Positions 9,261-18,329 of a stretch of DNA of 57,340 nt are shown piece by piece. Position 1 is the first letter of the stretch; each line of letters opens with the position of its first letter. The position numbers were made by a program, and so were the translations under genes. This stretch comes from Bacillus sp. V3B. Lineage in GTDB: Bacteria > Bacillota > Bacilli > Bacillales > Cytobacillaceae. The stretch spans positions 1-57,340 of the forward strand of contig NZ_JAETXM010000021.1 in the NCBI RefSeq assembly GCF_024494465.1, in the 5' to 3' direction. Below the pieces are notes generated by a model. That model had not been told where the DNA came from. It did not search any database and was given only the letters and a program-made list of their open reading frames with translations.

Positions 9261-10628
9261 CTATTTTCTTAATTTATATTTGTCCATTTTATATTTTAAA
9301 AGCTGTTTCGAAATACCTAATCGTTTAGAAGCTTCCGTCATTTTCCCATACATGTTGTCTAGTTCCTTTATGATTAATTCTTTTTCAAAGGACTCTACTA
9401 ATTCTTTTAATGATTGTGTTGACTCTTCAAACGGTTCAATTGCAGGCGAAACATTAAAATCTTTCATTCGTTTCGGAATATCATTTAGAGTTATCACATT
9501 GGTAGAAACATTATTATAGATTGTTTCAATTGCGTTTTTTAATTCACGTATATTACCAGGCCAATTATATCTTTTAAAACACTCCATAACTTGGTCTTCT
9601 ACTTCATCTACAAATATATTCATATTATTATTATAAAACTCAATATAATATTGAGTGAGTAATTCAATGTCTTCTATTCTTTCCTTCAGTGTTGGTAAAT
9701 CGATTTGGACAACGGCTAAACGGTAATATAAATCCTGGCGTAGCCTTTTCTCAGCTAACAAAATTTCTGGGTTTTCATTTGTAGCGGTTATGACTCTTAT
9801 ATTTAAATAAATATTCCGGTCCCCGCCAATTCTTCTTATCATTTTTTCTTCAATCGCTTTTAACATTTTCACTTGCAGATAATAATCTAACGAATTAATT
9901 TCATCTAAAAACAGAGTTCCACCTTCAGCTTGTTCAAACAAACCAAGATTATCACTTGCCCCCGTAAAACTTCCTTTCACTGTACCGAATAAAGTACTTT
10001 CCATTAGATTCGGAGGAATGGCTCCACAGTTTAGTGAGATAAATGGTCCTCGATAAGATTCACTCAAGTTGTGTATTGATTGTGCTACAAGTTCTTTTCC
10101 TGTACCCGTTTTACCATGTATCAAAACCGTAGAGTTTGTTCTGGCAACGTTTTTGATTTGTTGTTTGACTTCTTTCATTTTTGGACTTTTCGTTATTAGA
10201 TTATCAATTGTATAGATGGTATTATTCTTTCGATATAGTTTATGATGGGCTATTTTACCTAAAGATTTGATATTCTCTTTTTTATATAAATGTTTCGAAA
10301 ATTCAACAGTGCCAATCACTTGATTGTTTTCTAAAATAGGATACGTAGAACTAATAGATACAAAGGAATTACCTTTTTTTGTAATTAGTTCTTGTCTTTT
10401 ATCACACGCAGGAGTACCGCTTTTTAAAACAGCCATAATGGTACTATTTTCATTGGATAGATTTTGATAAAATTTTGTAAAATGTTTTCTTATTAGTTCT
10501 TCGGGTCTAAGTCCGATTTCCCTTAAAACGTTTAAATCAGCCAAATCATAAAAAATAATCATTCCATTCTTATCTGTCACTAACACATTGTCATACTCGG
10601 ATAGATGTTGATAGTTTTCAATATTCAA
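9261..10628 (-). CDS. Sigma-54-dependent transcriptional activator (PAS, AAA+, Fis-type HTH)
   Basis: 455 aa. N-terminal PAS-like sensor (about 1-120), AAA+ central domain (about 145-385) with Walker A GKTGTGKE, the sigma-54 contact loop GSFTGA, Walker B GGTLFLDEI and an R-finger region RLRQDLYYRL, then a C-terminal Fis-type HTH (about 415-453, MTEASKRLGISKQLLKYKM). The start is TTG at 10626-10628 behind GGGGGA. It has no receiver domain, so it probably senses a small ligand through the PAS domain. Its target is very likely the sigma-54 promoter at 8997-9012. Most target genes behind that promoter are damaged. Confidence 0.92.
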   Translation of the reverse strand: MNIENYQHLSEYDNVLVTDKNGMIIFYDLADLNVLREIGLRPEELIRKHFTKFYQNLSNENSTIMAVLKSGTPACDKRQELITKKGNSFVSISSTYPILENNQVIGTVEFSKHLYKKENIKSLGKIAHHKLYRKNNTIYTIDNLITKSPKMKEVKQQIKNVARTNSTVLIHGKTGTGKELVAQSIHNLSESYRGPFISLNCGAIPPNLMESTLFGTVKGSFTGASDNLGLFEQAEGGTLFLDEINSLDYYLQVKMLKAIEEKMIRRIGGDRNIYLNIRVITATNENPEILLAEKRLRQDLYYRLAVVQIDLPTLKERIEDIELLTQYYIEFYNNNMNIFVDEVEDQVMECFKRYNWPGNIRELKNAIETIYNNVSTNVITLNDIPKRMKDFNVSPAIEPFEESTQSLKELVESFEKELIIKELDNMYGKMTEASKRLGISKQLLKYKMDKYKLRK

Positions 10629-10656
10629 GTTGATTCATCCCCCATCCAACTTCAAA

Positions 10657-10737
10657 CTAATATAAATCCACTTTAGCCTTTTTAACATTGACTTTATCTT
10701 CAATAAAATCATTTAAATCCTGATTAGTAAATAACAT
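10657..10737 (-). CDS. Possible 26-residue peptide upstream of the activator
   Basis: ATG 10735-10737 with an upstream GAAGGGAG, sequence MLFTNQDLNDFIEDKV then VKKAKVDLY, stop at 10657-10659, 28 bp before the activator start. It is either a leader peptide or the tail of a lost gene. Confidence 0.25.
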   Translation of the reverse strand: MLFTNQDLNDFIEDKVNVKKAKVDLY

Positions 10738-11345
10738 AAAGTCTCCCTTCCCTACTTTAGTTCTGATACCAAACATTCGTTTCTATCATACGATTTTAGT
10801 CAAATAAGGTCAATTTCATTTTGAAATATTCAACATTTTACCTTTAATCCACTCTATTCTAAATCGAATCAAGCAAAATTTAAATATTAAAATCCAACTG
10901 ATAACTTTTTCCTTTTTTTGAAAAACATCTACTCAAAAAAGATTTTTTTCGTGTTTCTACTATTAAAGAGCTAGATTGTTAAGTAACGCTTCGTAAGCGT
11001 AAACGGATATTTATGTTAAAACACAGAGGAGATTGTGAAGAAATATACTTAAACTAAAGTAAACAGTTTACTTCAATTTCTCAAAGCATATTTCAAATTC
11101 TTTCCCCCTCTTTGCGAATTTGGGAGGAGAAGAATTTCTAAAAAGTGTAGTGCTGGAAAAGAAATAACAAAGCGTTTGTTTTATTAGAGCTAATATCCTC
11201 TTTTGAGGAGATTAATGGAAAACTAATAAATTCCCACAAAAATAAGTTCTTTTGTAATAAAATATAAGAGAAAAAGGTGTGTAGGTGTAATTTAATAGGA
11301 AGTAATTCCTAAATTAACCAAATAATAAAACAGAGGAGAGATGGT
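10738..11345. other. Intergenic region upstream of the repeat protein gene
   Basis: No gene seen. It holds a 17-bp palindrome (AAGTAAACAGTTTACTT, 11057-11073) about 270 bp before the repeat-protein gene. The rest is AT-rich without a clear promoter. Confidence 0.35.
11057..11073. promoter_or_regulatory. Palindromic operator-like site
   Basis: AAGTAAACAGTTTACTT is a perfect 7+7 palindrome around a 3-nt centre. It has no T-run, so it is more likely a protein-binding site than a terminator. The binding factor is unknown. Confidence 0.35.
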
Positions 11346-13709
11346 TTGGTAATGATAGTTTGGAAGAAAAGTTTTCTTGCACAAATAACGGTTTTATTGA
11401 TGATTTTATCATTAGTATCTCCAGCAACAAAAAGCTTTGCACAAGGGGATATTACACCACCGACATTAAATAGTTTTACAGTTTCGGCTAAAGAGGCTTC
11501 GGTTGGAGATCAAGTCAAGATATCAGCAGATGTAACAGATGATTTAACAGGGGTTCAATCTGTATATGTTTATTATAGAAATCCAAACGACACTGGTAGT
11601 AAATACGTTCCCATTTCCTATAACTCTACAACTGGAAAATATGAGGGTACCTTCGACGTTGACCAGTATGATGCTGAAGGTGAATGGACAATAAGTTCCA
11701 TTTCTGTATATGATAAACAAGATAATTATTATCGTTATTATAATGGAACATCCACCTATAAAACATCTACTTCCGAATACCGAGATTTAAGCAACTATGA
11801 TATCAATGTATATGGAACTAGTTCAGACGTTACACCGCCAACATTAAATAGTTTTACAGTTTCGGCTACAGAGGCTTCGGTTGGAGATCAAGTCAAGATA
11901 TCAGCAGATGTAACAGATGATTTAACAGGGGTTCAATCTGTATATGTTTATTATAGAAATCCAAACGACACTGGCAGTAAATACGTTCCCATTTCCTATA
12001 ACTCTACAACTGGAAAATATGAGGTTACCTTCAACGTTGGCCAGTATGATGCTGAAGGTGAATGGACAATAAGTTCCATTTCTGTATATGATAAACAAGA
12101 TAATTATTATCGTTATTATAATGGAACATCCACCTATAAAACATCTACTTCCGAATACCGAGATTTAAGCGACTATGATATCAATGTATACGGAACCAGT
12201 TCAGACGTTACACCGCCAACATTAAATAGTTTTACAGTTTCGGCTACAGAGGCTTCGGTTGGTGAGAAAGTTAAGATATCGGCAGATGTGACAGACGATT
12301 TAACAGGGGTTCAATCCGTATATGTTTATTATAGAAATCCAAACGACACTGGTAGTAAATACGTTCCCATTTCCTATAACTCTACAACTGGAAAATATGA
12401 GGGTATCTTCAACGTTGGCCAGTATGACGCTGAAGGTGAATGGACAATAAGTTCCATTTCTGTATATGATAAACAAGATAATTATTATCGTTATTATAAT
12501 GGAACATCCACCTATAAAACAAATACTTCCGAATACCGAGATTTAAGCAATTACAATATTACTATTGGCCCATCCGATCAAACTAGTCCTGTAACAAAAA
12601 TAGAATTACAATCTGCTTCACCAAAAGTGAATGAATGGTACTCTAGTAATGTCAATGTTTCATTAAATGCTACTGATGATCAATCAGGAGTTGCTAAAAC
12701 ATTCTATAAAATAAATAATGGTGATTGGAATGAGTATACCAATGCTTTTGAATTACAAAACGAAGGCGTAAACACGGTTGAGTATAAAAGTATTGATAAC
12801 GCAGGAAATGAAGAAGAAATCAAAACTGAAGTAGTTAAAATAGATAAGACGACGCCAGTTACAGCCGCAAGCAACGTTCCAACAAATTGGACAAATAAAG
12901 ATGATTCAATAACACTATCAGCTACTGATGAAATTTCTGGTGTAGCAAAAACAGAATACAGAATTAATAACGGCGAATGGACAGAGTATACTGAACCTAT
13001 TAAATCCTTTACTGAAGGTAAGAACATTGTTGATTACAGAAGTATTGATAACGCAGGTAATGTAGAGTCATATAAAAGTTTTGAAGTTGACCTGGACAAA
13101 ACAGCTCCTGTAACAACTACTAACCTAGTAAAAGATGGATGGTATAACACAGATGTAGACCTAACACTTGAGTCATCAGACAATCTATCTGGTGTTGCTA
13201 CAACACAGTATAAAGTGAACAACGGTGATTGGTTAACATACAATAACAGTATTACTATCAGTAATGAAGGCATCAATAAAGTTCAATACAGAAGTATCGA
13301 TAATGCAGGTAATGTTGAAGAAACTAAATCAATGGAGGTAAAAATCGATAAAACAGCACCAACTTTAAATGTTTCTTTTGATCAATCCGTTATCACAGAT
13401 AGAAACCACAAGTTAGTTCCGATAAATGCTTCCGTTGAAGCAGCCGACAGTTTATCTGGGGTTGATTCATATGAATTGGTATCGATTATAAGCAATCAAC
13501 AGGATAACGGAAAAGGTGATGGAAACACGACTCAAGATATACAAGGTGCCGAATTCAGTATACCCGATACAAACTTCTTAGTACGTGCTGAAAGAAGTGG
13601 CAGTGGAGACCGTGTTTATACCGTTACCTATAAAGCAACCGATACTGCTGGAAACACAGTTAATATCTCTCAAGATATTTTAGTGAAACACGATAATTCC
13701 AAAAAGTAA
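11346..13709 (+). CDS. Secreted repeat protein with three identical-type modules and OmpL47-like repeats
   Basis: 787 aa. The first in-frame start is 11346; ATG 11352 is an alternative closer to the usual spacing from GAGGAGAGATGG. A signal peptide ends near TKSFAQG. Residues about 36-410 are three tandem copies of a 126-residue module (TPPTLNSFTVSA..EASVG), encoded by 378-bp DNA repeats at 11451, 11829 and 12207 that are nearly identical. Residues about 415-680 are three OmpL47-type Ig-like repeats (SGVAKTFYKINNG.W..Y, SIDNAGN..E), then one more Ig-like domain ending VKHDNSKK. There is no sorting signal or transmembrane anchor, so release or non-covalent wall binding is likely. Function unknown; probably adhesive or structural. 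Confidence 0.85.
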   Translation: MVMIVWKKSFLAQITVLLMILSLVSPATKSFAQGDITPPTLNSFTVSAKEASVGDQVKISADVTDDLTGVQSVYVYYRNPNDTGSKYVPISYNSTTGKYEGTFDVDQYDAEGEWTISSISVYDKQDNYYRYYNGTSTYKTSTSEYRDLSNYDINVYGTSSDVTPPTLNSFTVSATEASVGDQVKISADVTDDLTGVQSVYVYYRNPNDTGSKYVPISYNSTTGKYEVTFNVGQYDAEGEWTISSISVYDKQDNYYRYYNGTSTYKTSTSEYRDLSDYDINVYGTSSDVTPPTLNSFTVSATEASVGEKVKISADVTDDLTGVQSVYVYYRNPNDTGSKYVPISYNSTTGKYEGIFNVGQYDAEGEWTISSISVYDKQDNYYRYYNGTSTYKTNTSEYRDLSNYNITIGPSDQTSPVTKIELQSASPKVNEWYSSNVNVSLNATDDQSGVAKTFYKINNGDWNEYTNAFELQNEGVNTVEYKSIDNAGNEEEIKTEVVKIDKTTPVTAASNVPTNWTNKDDSITLSATDEISGVAKTEYRINNGEWTEYTEPIKSFTEGKNIVDYRSIDNAGNVESYKSFEVDLDKTAPVTTTNLVKDGWYNTDVDLTLESSDNLSGVATTQYKVNNGDWLTYNNSITISNEGINKVQYRSIDNAGNVEETKSMEVKIDKTAPTLNVSFDQSVITDRNHKLVPINASVEAADSLSGVDSYELVSIISNQQDNGKGDGNTTQDIQGAEFSIPDTNFLVRAERSGSGDRVYTVTYKATDTAGNTVNISQDILVKHDNSKK
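11451..12560 (+). repeat. Three direct 378-bp repeats inside the secreted protein gene
   Basis: Unit 1 11451-11828, unit 2 11829-12206, unit 3 12207 to about 12560 (diverging at its end). Differences are scattered single bases, most at the start of unit 3 (GDQVK replaced by GEKVK). Such young repeats are expected to change number by recombination. Confidence 0.9.
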
Positions 13710-13721
13710 AAATAAAAAAGG

Positions 13722-13755
13722 GCAGTTATACCTGAATGGTATTGCTGCTTTTTTA
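13722..13755 (+). terminator. Terminator after the repeat protein gene
   Basis: GCAGTTATACC (13722-13732) pairs with GGTATTGCTGC (13738-13748) with two mismatches, followed by seven T. Confidence 0.75.
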
Positions 13756-13895
13756 ATTTTTGATAAAACCTTATTAAGCTATCCTGAAAATAATAAACGG
13801 CAATAGCACATTTTTTCGCAATACTAAATACACCCAGTAAAATCCATTTTTTTTAAAAGGATCTGGGCTTTAACTGTATATATTTTTGCACATAA

Positions 13896-14275
13896 TTACG
13901 TTATAGCTTCAACCGTTACTTTACAACCGAGAGTCTCTAATCGTTTAATAGATTGCTTGATCACGATTTCTTTCGCCGCTCAAAGTAATCCGCACCCAAC
14001 TCAATATATGGTTGTCTTCTGTTTAACAGGTGATAAACAATCGTTAAAATGGTATGTCCAACTGCTACTGCTGTACGTTTCTTTCCAATTCTCGCCGCCA
14101 ACCGTTGGTATTGGGAAGAAAGATAGGTGTTTTTTGTTTTTGCTGCTGAATGTGCTGTTTCAACAAGCACTGCTCTTAATTTCTTATTACCTTTTCTCGT
14201 TTTTCCGGACTTTTTTTCTAGCACTTTCGTTATTACCAGGGACGGTTCTGGTGCAAAAACAGATTAGTTTATAAG
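13896..14275 (-). pseudogene. IS110-family transposase remnant, C-terminal part
   Basis: Minus-strand reading gives, across two frameshifts, TVPGNNESA, then KSGKTRKGNKKLRAVLVETAHSAAKTK, then YQRLAARIGKKRTAVAVGHTILTIVYHLL, then KQSIKRLETLGCKVTVEAIT and a stop at 13896-13898. This is the C-terminal (transposase_20-side) part of IS110/IS116/IS902 transposases. Frameshifts lie in the A-run near 14220 and near 13965. The N-terminal DEDD catalytic half is missing. Confidence 0.75.
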
Positions 14276-14549
14276 AACGGAAAATAAAAAAGTATTGGCT
14301 CCACCTTCGCCAAATACTATGACAGCCACTCACGCTATCCCCACTAAATATATATTCACGATGTAATTTTAATAAAATAGGCATTAGATGTTTTATTCTT
14401 GTAAATTTCCACTAAATAAACCTTTATGAAAATTTACATTCGTTAACAATATCTCCAACCCCTAAAAATCATTAAAAACTTATTATGCCTGATATGGCTT
14501 ATTAAAGTATTCTGCATCGTTAATTTAAGTATATTCTTTCACAACTTTT
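14276..14549. other. Spacer without recognised gene
   Basis: AT-rich, with no open frame of note. It lies between the IS110 remnant and the first copy of the 248-bp repeat. Confidence 0.4.
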
Positions 14550-14797
14550 ATCAAATTCGCCCCGCCGAATTTGCGCCCGGATTTTTATCACGCTTCAGAA
14601 AGCCACATCCTGTGGCTTTCGCCTGACTAGGACGTCCTGTCCGTCGTCGAGCTCGCTCGATCAATTACCTTTAAAAAATCCGAGGCATCCGCCGGAGGCT
14701 TAACTTCATTCAGTCGGGGTTTGAACCCCCACTGAATCAGAGAGCTTTTTGCATTCATCCCCCACTTACAGAAGTGGAGGACTTCTGCTGAATGAAG
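14550..14797 (-). mobile_element. 248-bp IS605-like nonautonomous element, copy A
   Basis: Over its full length it matches 17161-17408 (the same 248 bp by eye). Read on the minus strand it follows TTTAA, begins CTTCATTCAG, holds hairpin stems (CCTCCACTTC...AGTGGGGG; GGGGTTCAAACCCC; GAAAGCCACA...TGTGGCTTTC) and ends at AAATTCGGCGGGGCGAATTT then GAT. It has no ORF and no target duplication. It fits a minimal element mobilised by an IS200/IS605 transposase, possibly a tnpB-guide-RNA relic. Confidence 0.75.
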
Positions 14798-14824
14798 TTA
14801 AAAAGTTTATTCTATACAAAAAAA

Positions 14825-14860
14825 GCTTTCCTACAAGGTATGTGTCACCTTTAGGAGAGC
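14825..14860 (-). terminator. Terminator of the aldo/keto reductase gene
   Basis: Minus-strand stem GCTCTCCTAAAGGT / TACCTTGTAGGAAAGC with mismatches, followed by a T-run (A-run 14816-14824 on plus). It lies 47 bp past the gene end. Confidence 0.7.
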
Positions 14861-14906
14861 CCTTTCATAAATCCTTCTTATAAAGTAATAAGGACTATTT
14901 AATTCA

Positions 14907-15737
14907 CTATAAATTAAAATTATCAGGATCAGGTCCAAAACGCTTATTCTCATTTAATTGATTGATTGCGTCCATATCCTCTGTTGTTAATTCAAAATCA
15001 AAAATATCAGCATTTTCCTTTAATCGCACTGGTGAAGCTGATTTAGGAATAATGATCACATCATTTTGCAAATGCCATCTTAAAATAACTTGAGCAGTTG
15101 ATTTTCCATACTTTTCGGCAATTGCTATAAGGCGGGAATCCTCAAGTAAACGACCTCTCGCTATTGGTGACCATGCCTCTACTGCGATATCATTTTCCTT
15201 ACAAAAAGATCTTAGCTCTTTTTGGGATAGCAGCGGATGTAATTCTACTTGATTCACGACCGGTTTTTCCTTCGAATGAACGAATAAATCTTGTAAGTGA
15301 TGGATCTGGAAGTTGCTCACTCCAATAGATTTTACTTTTCCTTCATCATAAAGCCTTTCCAATGCCTTCCAAGTATGTAAATATTCATCTTCTACTGGCC
15401 AATGGATCAAATACAAATCAATATATTCCAAACCAAGCTTTTTACGACTCTTTTCAAAAGCGGCAAGTGTTTCTTCGTAGCCTTGATCCGTATTCCATAC
15501 TTTTGTTGTGATAAATAACTCTTCACGCGGGATTCCACTGTCTTTTATCGCTTGCCCGACTCCTTCTTCATTATCATAAAATGCAGCTGTATCAATCGAA
15601 CGATATCCAAGATTTAAAGCTGTTTTAACAGTGTCAACAGCTTCATTTCCATCTTCAATCTTAAATACACCCAGGCCAAACTGCGGCATTTCTACACCCG
15701 TATGTAACTTTATTTTATGAGAGATGCTATGTACCAT
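14907..15737 (-). CDS. Aldo/keto reductase, YvgN/YtbE type
   Basis: 276 aa, full length for the family. The catalytic tetrad is visible: Asp and Tyr in SIDTAAFYDNE (about 50-60), Lys in ITTKVWN (about 80) and His in LIHWP (about 112). The NADPH-binding C-terminus has IPKSASPVRLKEN. B. subtilis YvgN/YtbE reduce methylglyoxal and other aldehydes with NADPH; a general carbonyl-detoxifying role is inferred. It stands alone, with its own terminator, between mobile-element remnants. The start is ATG 15735-15737 behind GGAGGG. Confidence 0.93.
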   Translation of the reverse strand: MVHSISHKIKLHTGVEMPQFGLGVFKIEDGNEAVDTVKTALNLGYRSIDTAAFYDNEEGVGQAIKDSGIPREELFITTKVWNTDQGYEETLAAFEKSRKKLGLEYIDLYLIHWPVEDEYLHTWKALERLYDEGKVKSIGVSNFQIHHLQDLFVHSKEKPVVNQVELHPLLSQKELRSFCKENDIAVEAWSPIARGRLLEDSRLIAIAEKYGKSTAQVILRWHLQNDVIIIPKSASPVRLKENADIFDFELTTEDMDAINQLNENKRFGPDPDNFNL

Positions 15738-15844
15738 TGATAAAACCCTCCATTCGATAGACTACTTATATCATATCACTATCAACAGCCTTATTTAACA
15801 AATCTACCGCTTAACATATTAAATAACTGTTAACTTTTATCTAA

Positions 15845-15990
15845 AATAGGCGAGAATACCCCTTCCTCAAGGAATGTGAAGGGAGTTAGCCCAATGAGTA
15901 GGGAGGGGATGAATCGCCTTCGGACAAGGGATGGCTTTCTTGCCATCTCGATTGTCCGACTGTTCGAGAGCACATATTCTGCTTAACTTG
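15845..15990. mobile_element. Structured IS605-like end remnant upstream of tnpB
   Basis: About 145 bp with nested stems: CCCTTC (15863-) with GAAGGG, and GGACAA..ATGGC with GCCAT..TTGTCC (about 15935-15970). No coding capacity. On the minus strand the order of hairpins ending GAAGGGGTATTCTCGCC resembles the right end and guide-RNA region of tnpB-type elements. It may be the relic of a second element or the left end of the tnpB element at 16116. Confidence 0.4.
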
Positions 15991-16115
15991 AAAAAAATCA
16001 TCATATGAGTTCCAAATCACCCTTTGTTAATTCTCTTGCAAAAACAAGAACAAACGTTTGAATAATATTCATAAAAATGGTAAAATAGAAGCAGGGAACA
16101 AGGAGGTGTCAACGT

Positions 16116-17542
16116 ATGTTGGTGAACAAATCCTATAAGTTTCGTATGTATCCTAACCAAAAACAAGCAGGACTCATGAATAAGACCATTGGTTGTTCTC
16201 GTTTTGTATTTAACTTCTTTCTTGGCAAACAAAAAGAAAAAGACGCTTATTGGTCGATCGTAGAAGAAATGAAACAGAATGGTCAGCTTCCCATGAATCA
16301 TTGGAAAGGCAAAGGCTTAAATAAATATGAAACCGTTAAATCACTTCCTGAACTGAAGCAGCATTATCCCTTTTTAAAAGAAGTAGATAGTATTGCTTTG
16401 CAAAAGTCTGTTGAAAACCTAAGTGACTCCTATGAGCGATATTACAAAAAACAGAACAAACAACCCCGTTTTAAGTCTAAAAAGAATCAGGTTCAGTCTT
16501 ACACAACCAAGCATACGAACGGAAATATTGCGGTAGTAGATCATTATATGAAATTACCAAAACTAGGACTTGTTCGTTTTGCCAAAAGCCGTGAAGTAGA
16601 AGGACGAATTTTGAGCGCTACCATCAGACGCAATCCTTCCGGAAAATATTTTGTTTCTTTAGGAATGGAAACAGAAGTCGCAGAATTACCTAAAACCCAT
16701 TCGGCTGTCGGCATTGATGTGGGTGTCAAAGACTTTGCCATTCTTTCAGATGGAACACCCCCTTATAAAAACCCAAAATTTTTCCGCGCCTTAGAAGAAA
16801 AGTTAGCCAAAGCCGGGCGAATCATGAGTAGACGAACCATAGGCGGTGCGAACTGGTACAAAGCCAAACGTAAAGTGGCTCGTATTCATGAAAAGATTGC
16901 CCATACACGTAAAGATTACTTGGATAAAATCTCTACCGAAATTGTCAAAAACCACGACATCATCGGAATGGAGGATTTGTCAGTATCTAATATGTTAAAG
17001 AATCACAACCTTGCAAAAGCCATCAGTGAAGTATCTTGGTCACAATTCAAAACCATGATTAAATACAAGGCAAAATGGTATGGAAAACAAGTCGTTACAG
17101 TAGCGAAAAACTTTCCTTCTAGTCAACTATGTTCTTGTTGTGGCTATCAAAACAAAGACGATCAAATTCGCCCCGCCGAATTTGCGCCCGGATTTTTATC
17201 ACGCTTCAGAAAGCCACATCCTGTGGCTTTCGCCTGACTAGGACGTCCTGTCCGTCGTCGAGCTCGCTCGATCAATTACCTTTAAAAAATCCGAGGCATC
17301 CGCCGGAGGCTTAACTTCATTCAGTCGGGGTTTGAACCCCCACTGAATCAGAGAGCTTTTTGCATTCATCCCCCACTTACAGAAGTGGAGGACTTCTGCT
17401 GAATGAAGTTAAAAATCTTGGACTACGTGAATGGGATTGCCCAGAATGTCATACCCATCATGACCGAGATATTAACGCAAGTTTAAATCTTAAAAATGAA
17501 GCCGTAAGACTTCTAACCGTTGGAATGACGGGGATCGCCTAA
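16116..17542 (+). pseudogene. tnpB: IS200/IS605-family TnpB, split by a 248-bp insertion
   Basis: Start ATG 16116 behind AAGGAGGTG. The N-terminal helix-turn-helix region begins [17 protein letters not shown]. RuvC motifs are GIDVGVKDF (Asp), IIGMEDLSV (Glu) and, after the insertion, HDRDINAS (Asp). The zinc finger is cut: [10 protein letters not shown] (to 17159) is separated from REWDCPECH (17420-) by the element at 17161-17408. Removing exactly those 248 bp rejoins KD to VKNLGLREW in frame, giving a protein of about 392 aa with all catalytic residues. No TnpA (Y1 transposase) is present. The right-end hairpin CCCCCACTT...AAGTGGTGGG lies at 17578-17616. As it stands it encodes a 373-residue truncated protein without the third catalytic Asp. 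Confidence 0.9.
17161..17408 (-). mobile_element. 248-bp IS605-like nonautonomous element, copy B (inside tnpB)
   Basis: Same sequence as copy A. Its ends can be fixed to the base because the host gene is known: with 17161-17408 removed, AAAGACG joins TTAAAAATC and the tnpB zinc-finger frame is restored. Read on the minus strand, the element therefore sits directly 3' of TTTAA and makes no target duplication. That is the insertion mode of IS200/IS605 single-strand transposition. Confidence 0.85.
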
Positions 17543-17577
17543 TCAATAACTGATCGATAGATCGGTGTTCTTAGGAA

Positions 17578-17616
17578 TCCCCCACTTCAAATTTTCGTTA
17601 GAAAATTAAGTGGTGG
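17578..17616 (+). repeat. Right-end hairpin of the tnpB element
   Basis: CCCCCACTT ... AAGTGGTGGG forms an imperfect stem 35 bp past the tnpB stop, followed by TAGTTCAA. Such subterminal hairpins mark IS605-family right ends and the 3' part of the TnpB guide RNA. Confidence 0.65.
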
Positions 17617-17673
17617 GTAGTTCAAAAAAGAATTAACTCTTCACATATTTTTTCTCATAAACAACCGTTTTTA

Positions 17674-17815
17674 AAAGTAGTGAAAGGAAAATGGCGCAAA
17701 GTTCATCCACTTGTCTATACTTTCGCTATCCTAATTTTCTATCAAATCACTTTTTTACCGCATTAATGGTCGGGACGCTTTTAGGACTATTTCTGCTGAT
17801 TTCGGGCACCATAAA
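17674..17815 (+). pseudogene. Fragment of a membrane protein
   Basis: Two frames give VKGKWRKVHPLVYTFAILIFYQ then, after a frameshift near 17765, LMVGTLLGLFLLISGTIN. It looks like one or two helices of a lost membrane protein. Family not recognised. Confidence 0.35.
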
Positions 17816-17819
17816 TTCC

Positions 17820-18102
17820 TTATATATGAACAAAATTCTCTTTTAACCAATTCTCTAAAATATCTAGTAGCTCAAAATCTACTGGTATTTCGGACAAGCT
17901 CTTATATTCCTTCATTAGACCGAGCAATGATTAATATATTTGCTTTTTATCCATGTATCTAACTGTCGGTACAAGGTGGCTTGTGCAATATCTGGTAACA
18001 ATTGTGCAAGTTCCTTGCTGTTCTTTCCTCACCACCAAGGAATTTTTGAATAACTCTTAAACGGATAGGATGCAAAATAATATCGGCTTTTCGTTCTTTC
18101 AT
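17820..18102 (-). pseudogene. ArsR-like HTH regulator remnant
   Basis: From ATG 18100-18102 (GAAGAG upstream) the minus strand reads MKERKADIILHPIRLRVIQKFL then, after a frameshift, ELAQLLPDIAQATLYRQLD: a winged-helix N-terminus of the YbzH/ArsR kind. A third frame gives the C-terminus MKEYKSLSEIPVDFELLD...NFVHI with a stop at 17820-17822. The middle of the protein (about 100 residues) is missing. Confidence 0.6.
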
Positions 18103-18329
18103 ATCTCTTCATCCTTGTATTATTTATATTGATTATATTATCAATATTTATTTGCTCCTCCCACCTATATACTAAGATATTCACATTATTTCTTTCACAC
18201 TAAAACTATACGAAGCTAAAGCCTAAAGAAATTTGGATTTATATTCCTTACATCTTTACACTTCTTTTTAACACAATAATCATGTATGACGAGAACGTCT
18301 ACAATTTTATAATAGGAGGAAATCATATA

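Noticed and set aside
11451-12560. Direct repeats considered as CRISPR
   Set aside because: The repeats are 378 bp without spacers and lie inside one reading frame of a secreted protein.
12704-13276. Antisense frames in the repeat protein gene
   Set aside because: Shadows of the repetitive coding sequence on the other strand; no start signals.
13903-14274. Plus-strand frame over the IS110 remnant
   Set aside because: The minus strand carries the recognisable transposase motifs; the plus frame has low-complexity composition and no ribosome binding site.
17161-17408. The 248-bp insert in tnpB as a self-splicing group I or II intron
   Set aside because: It lacks GTGYG and domain V-like signals, its strongest terminal features are on the opposite strand to tnpB, and other copies lie outside genes with the same TTTAA flank.
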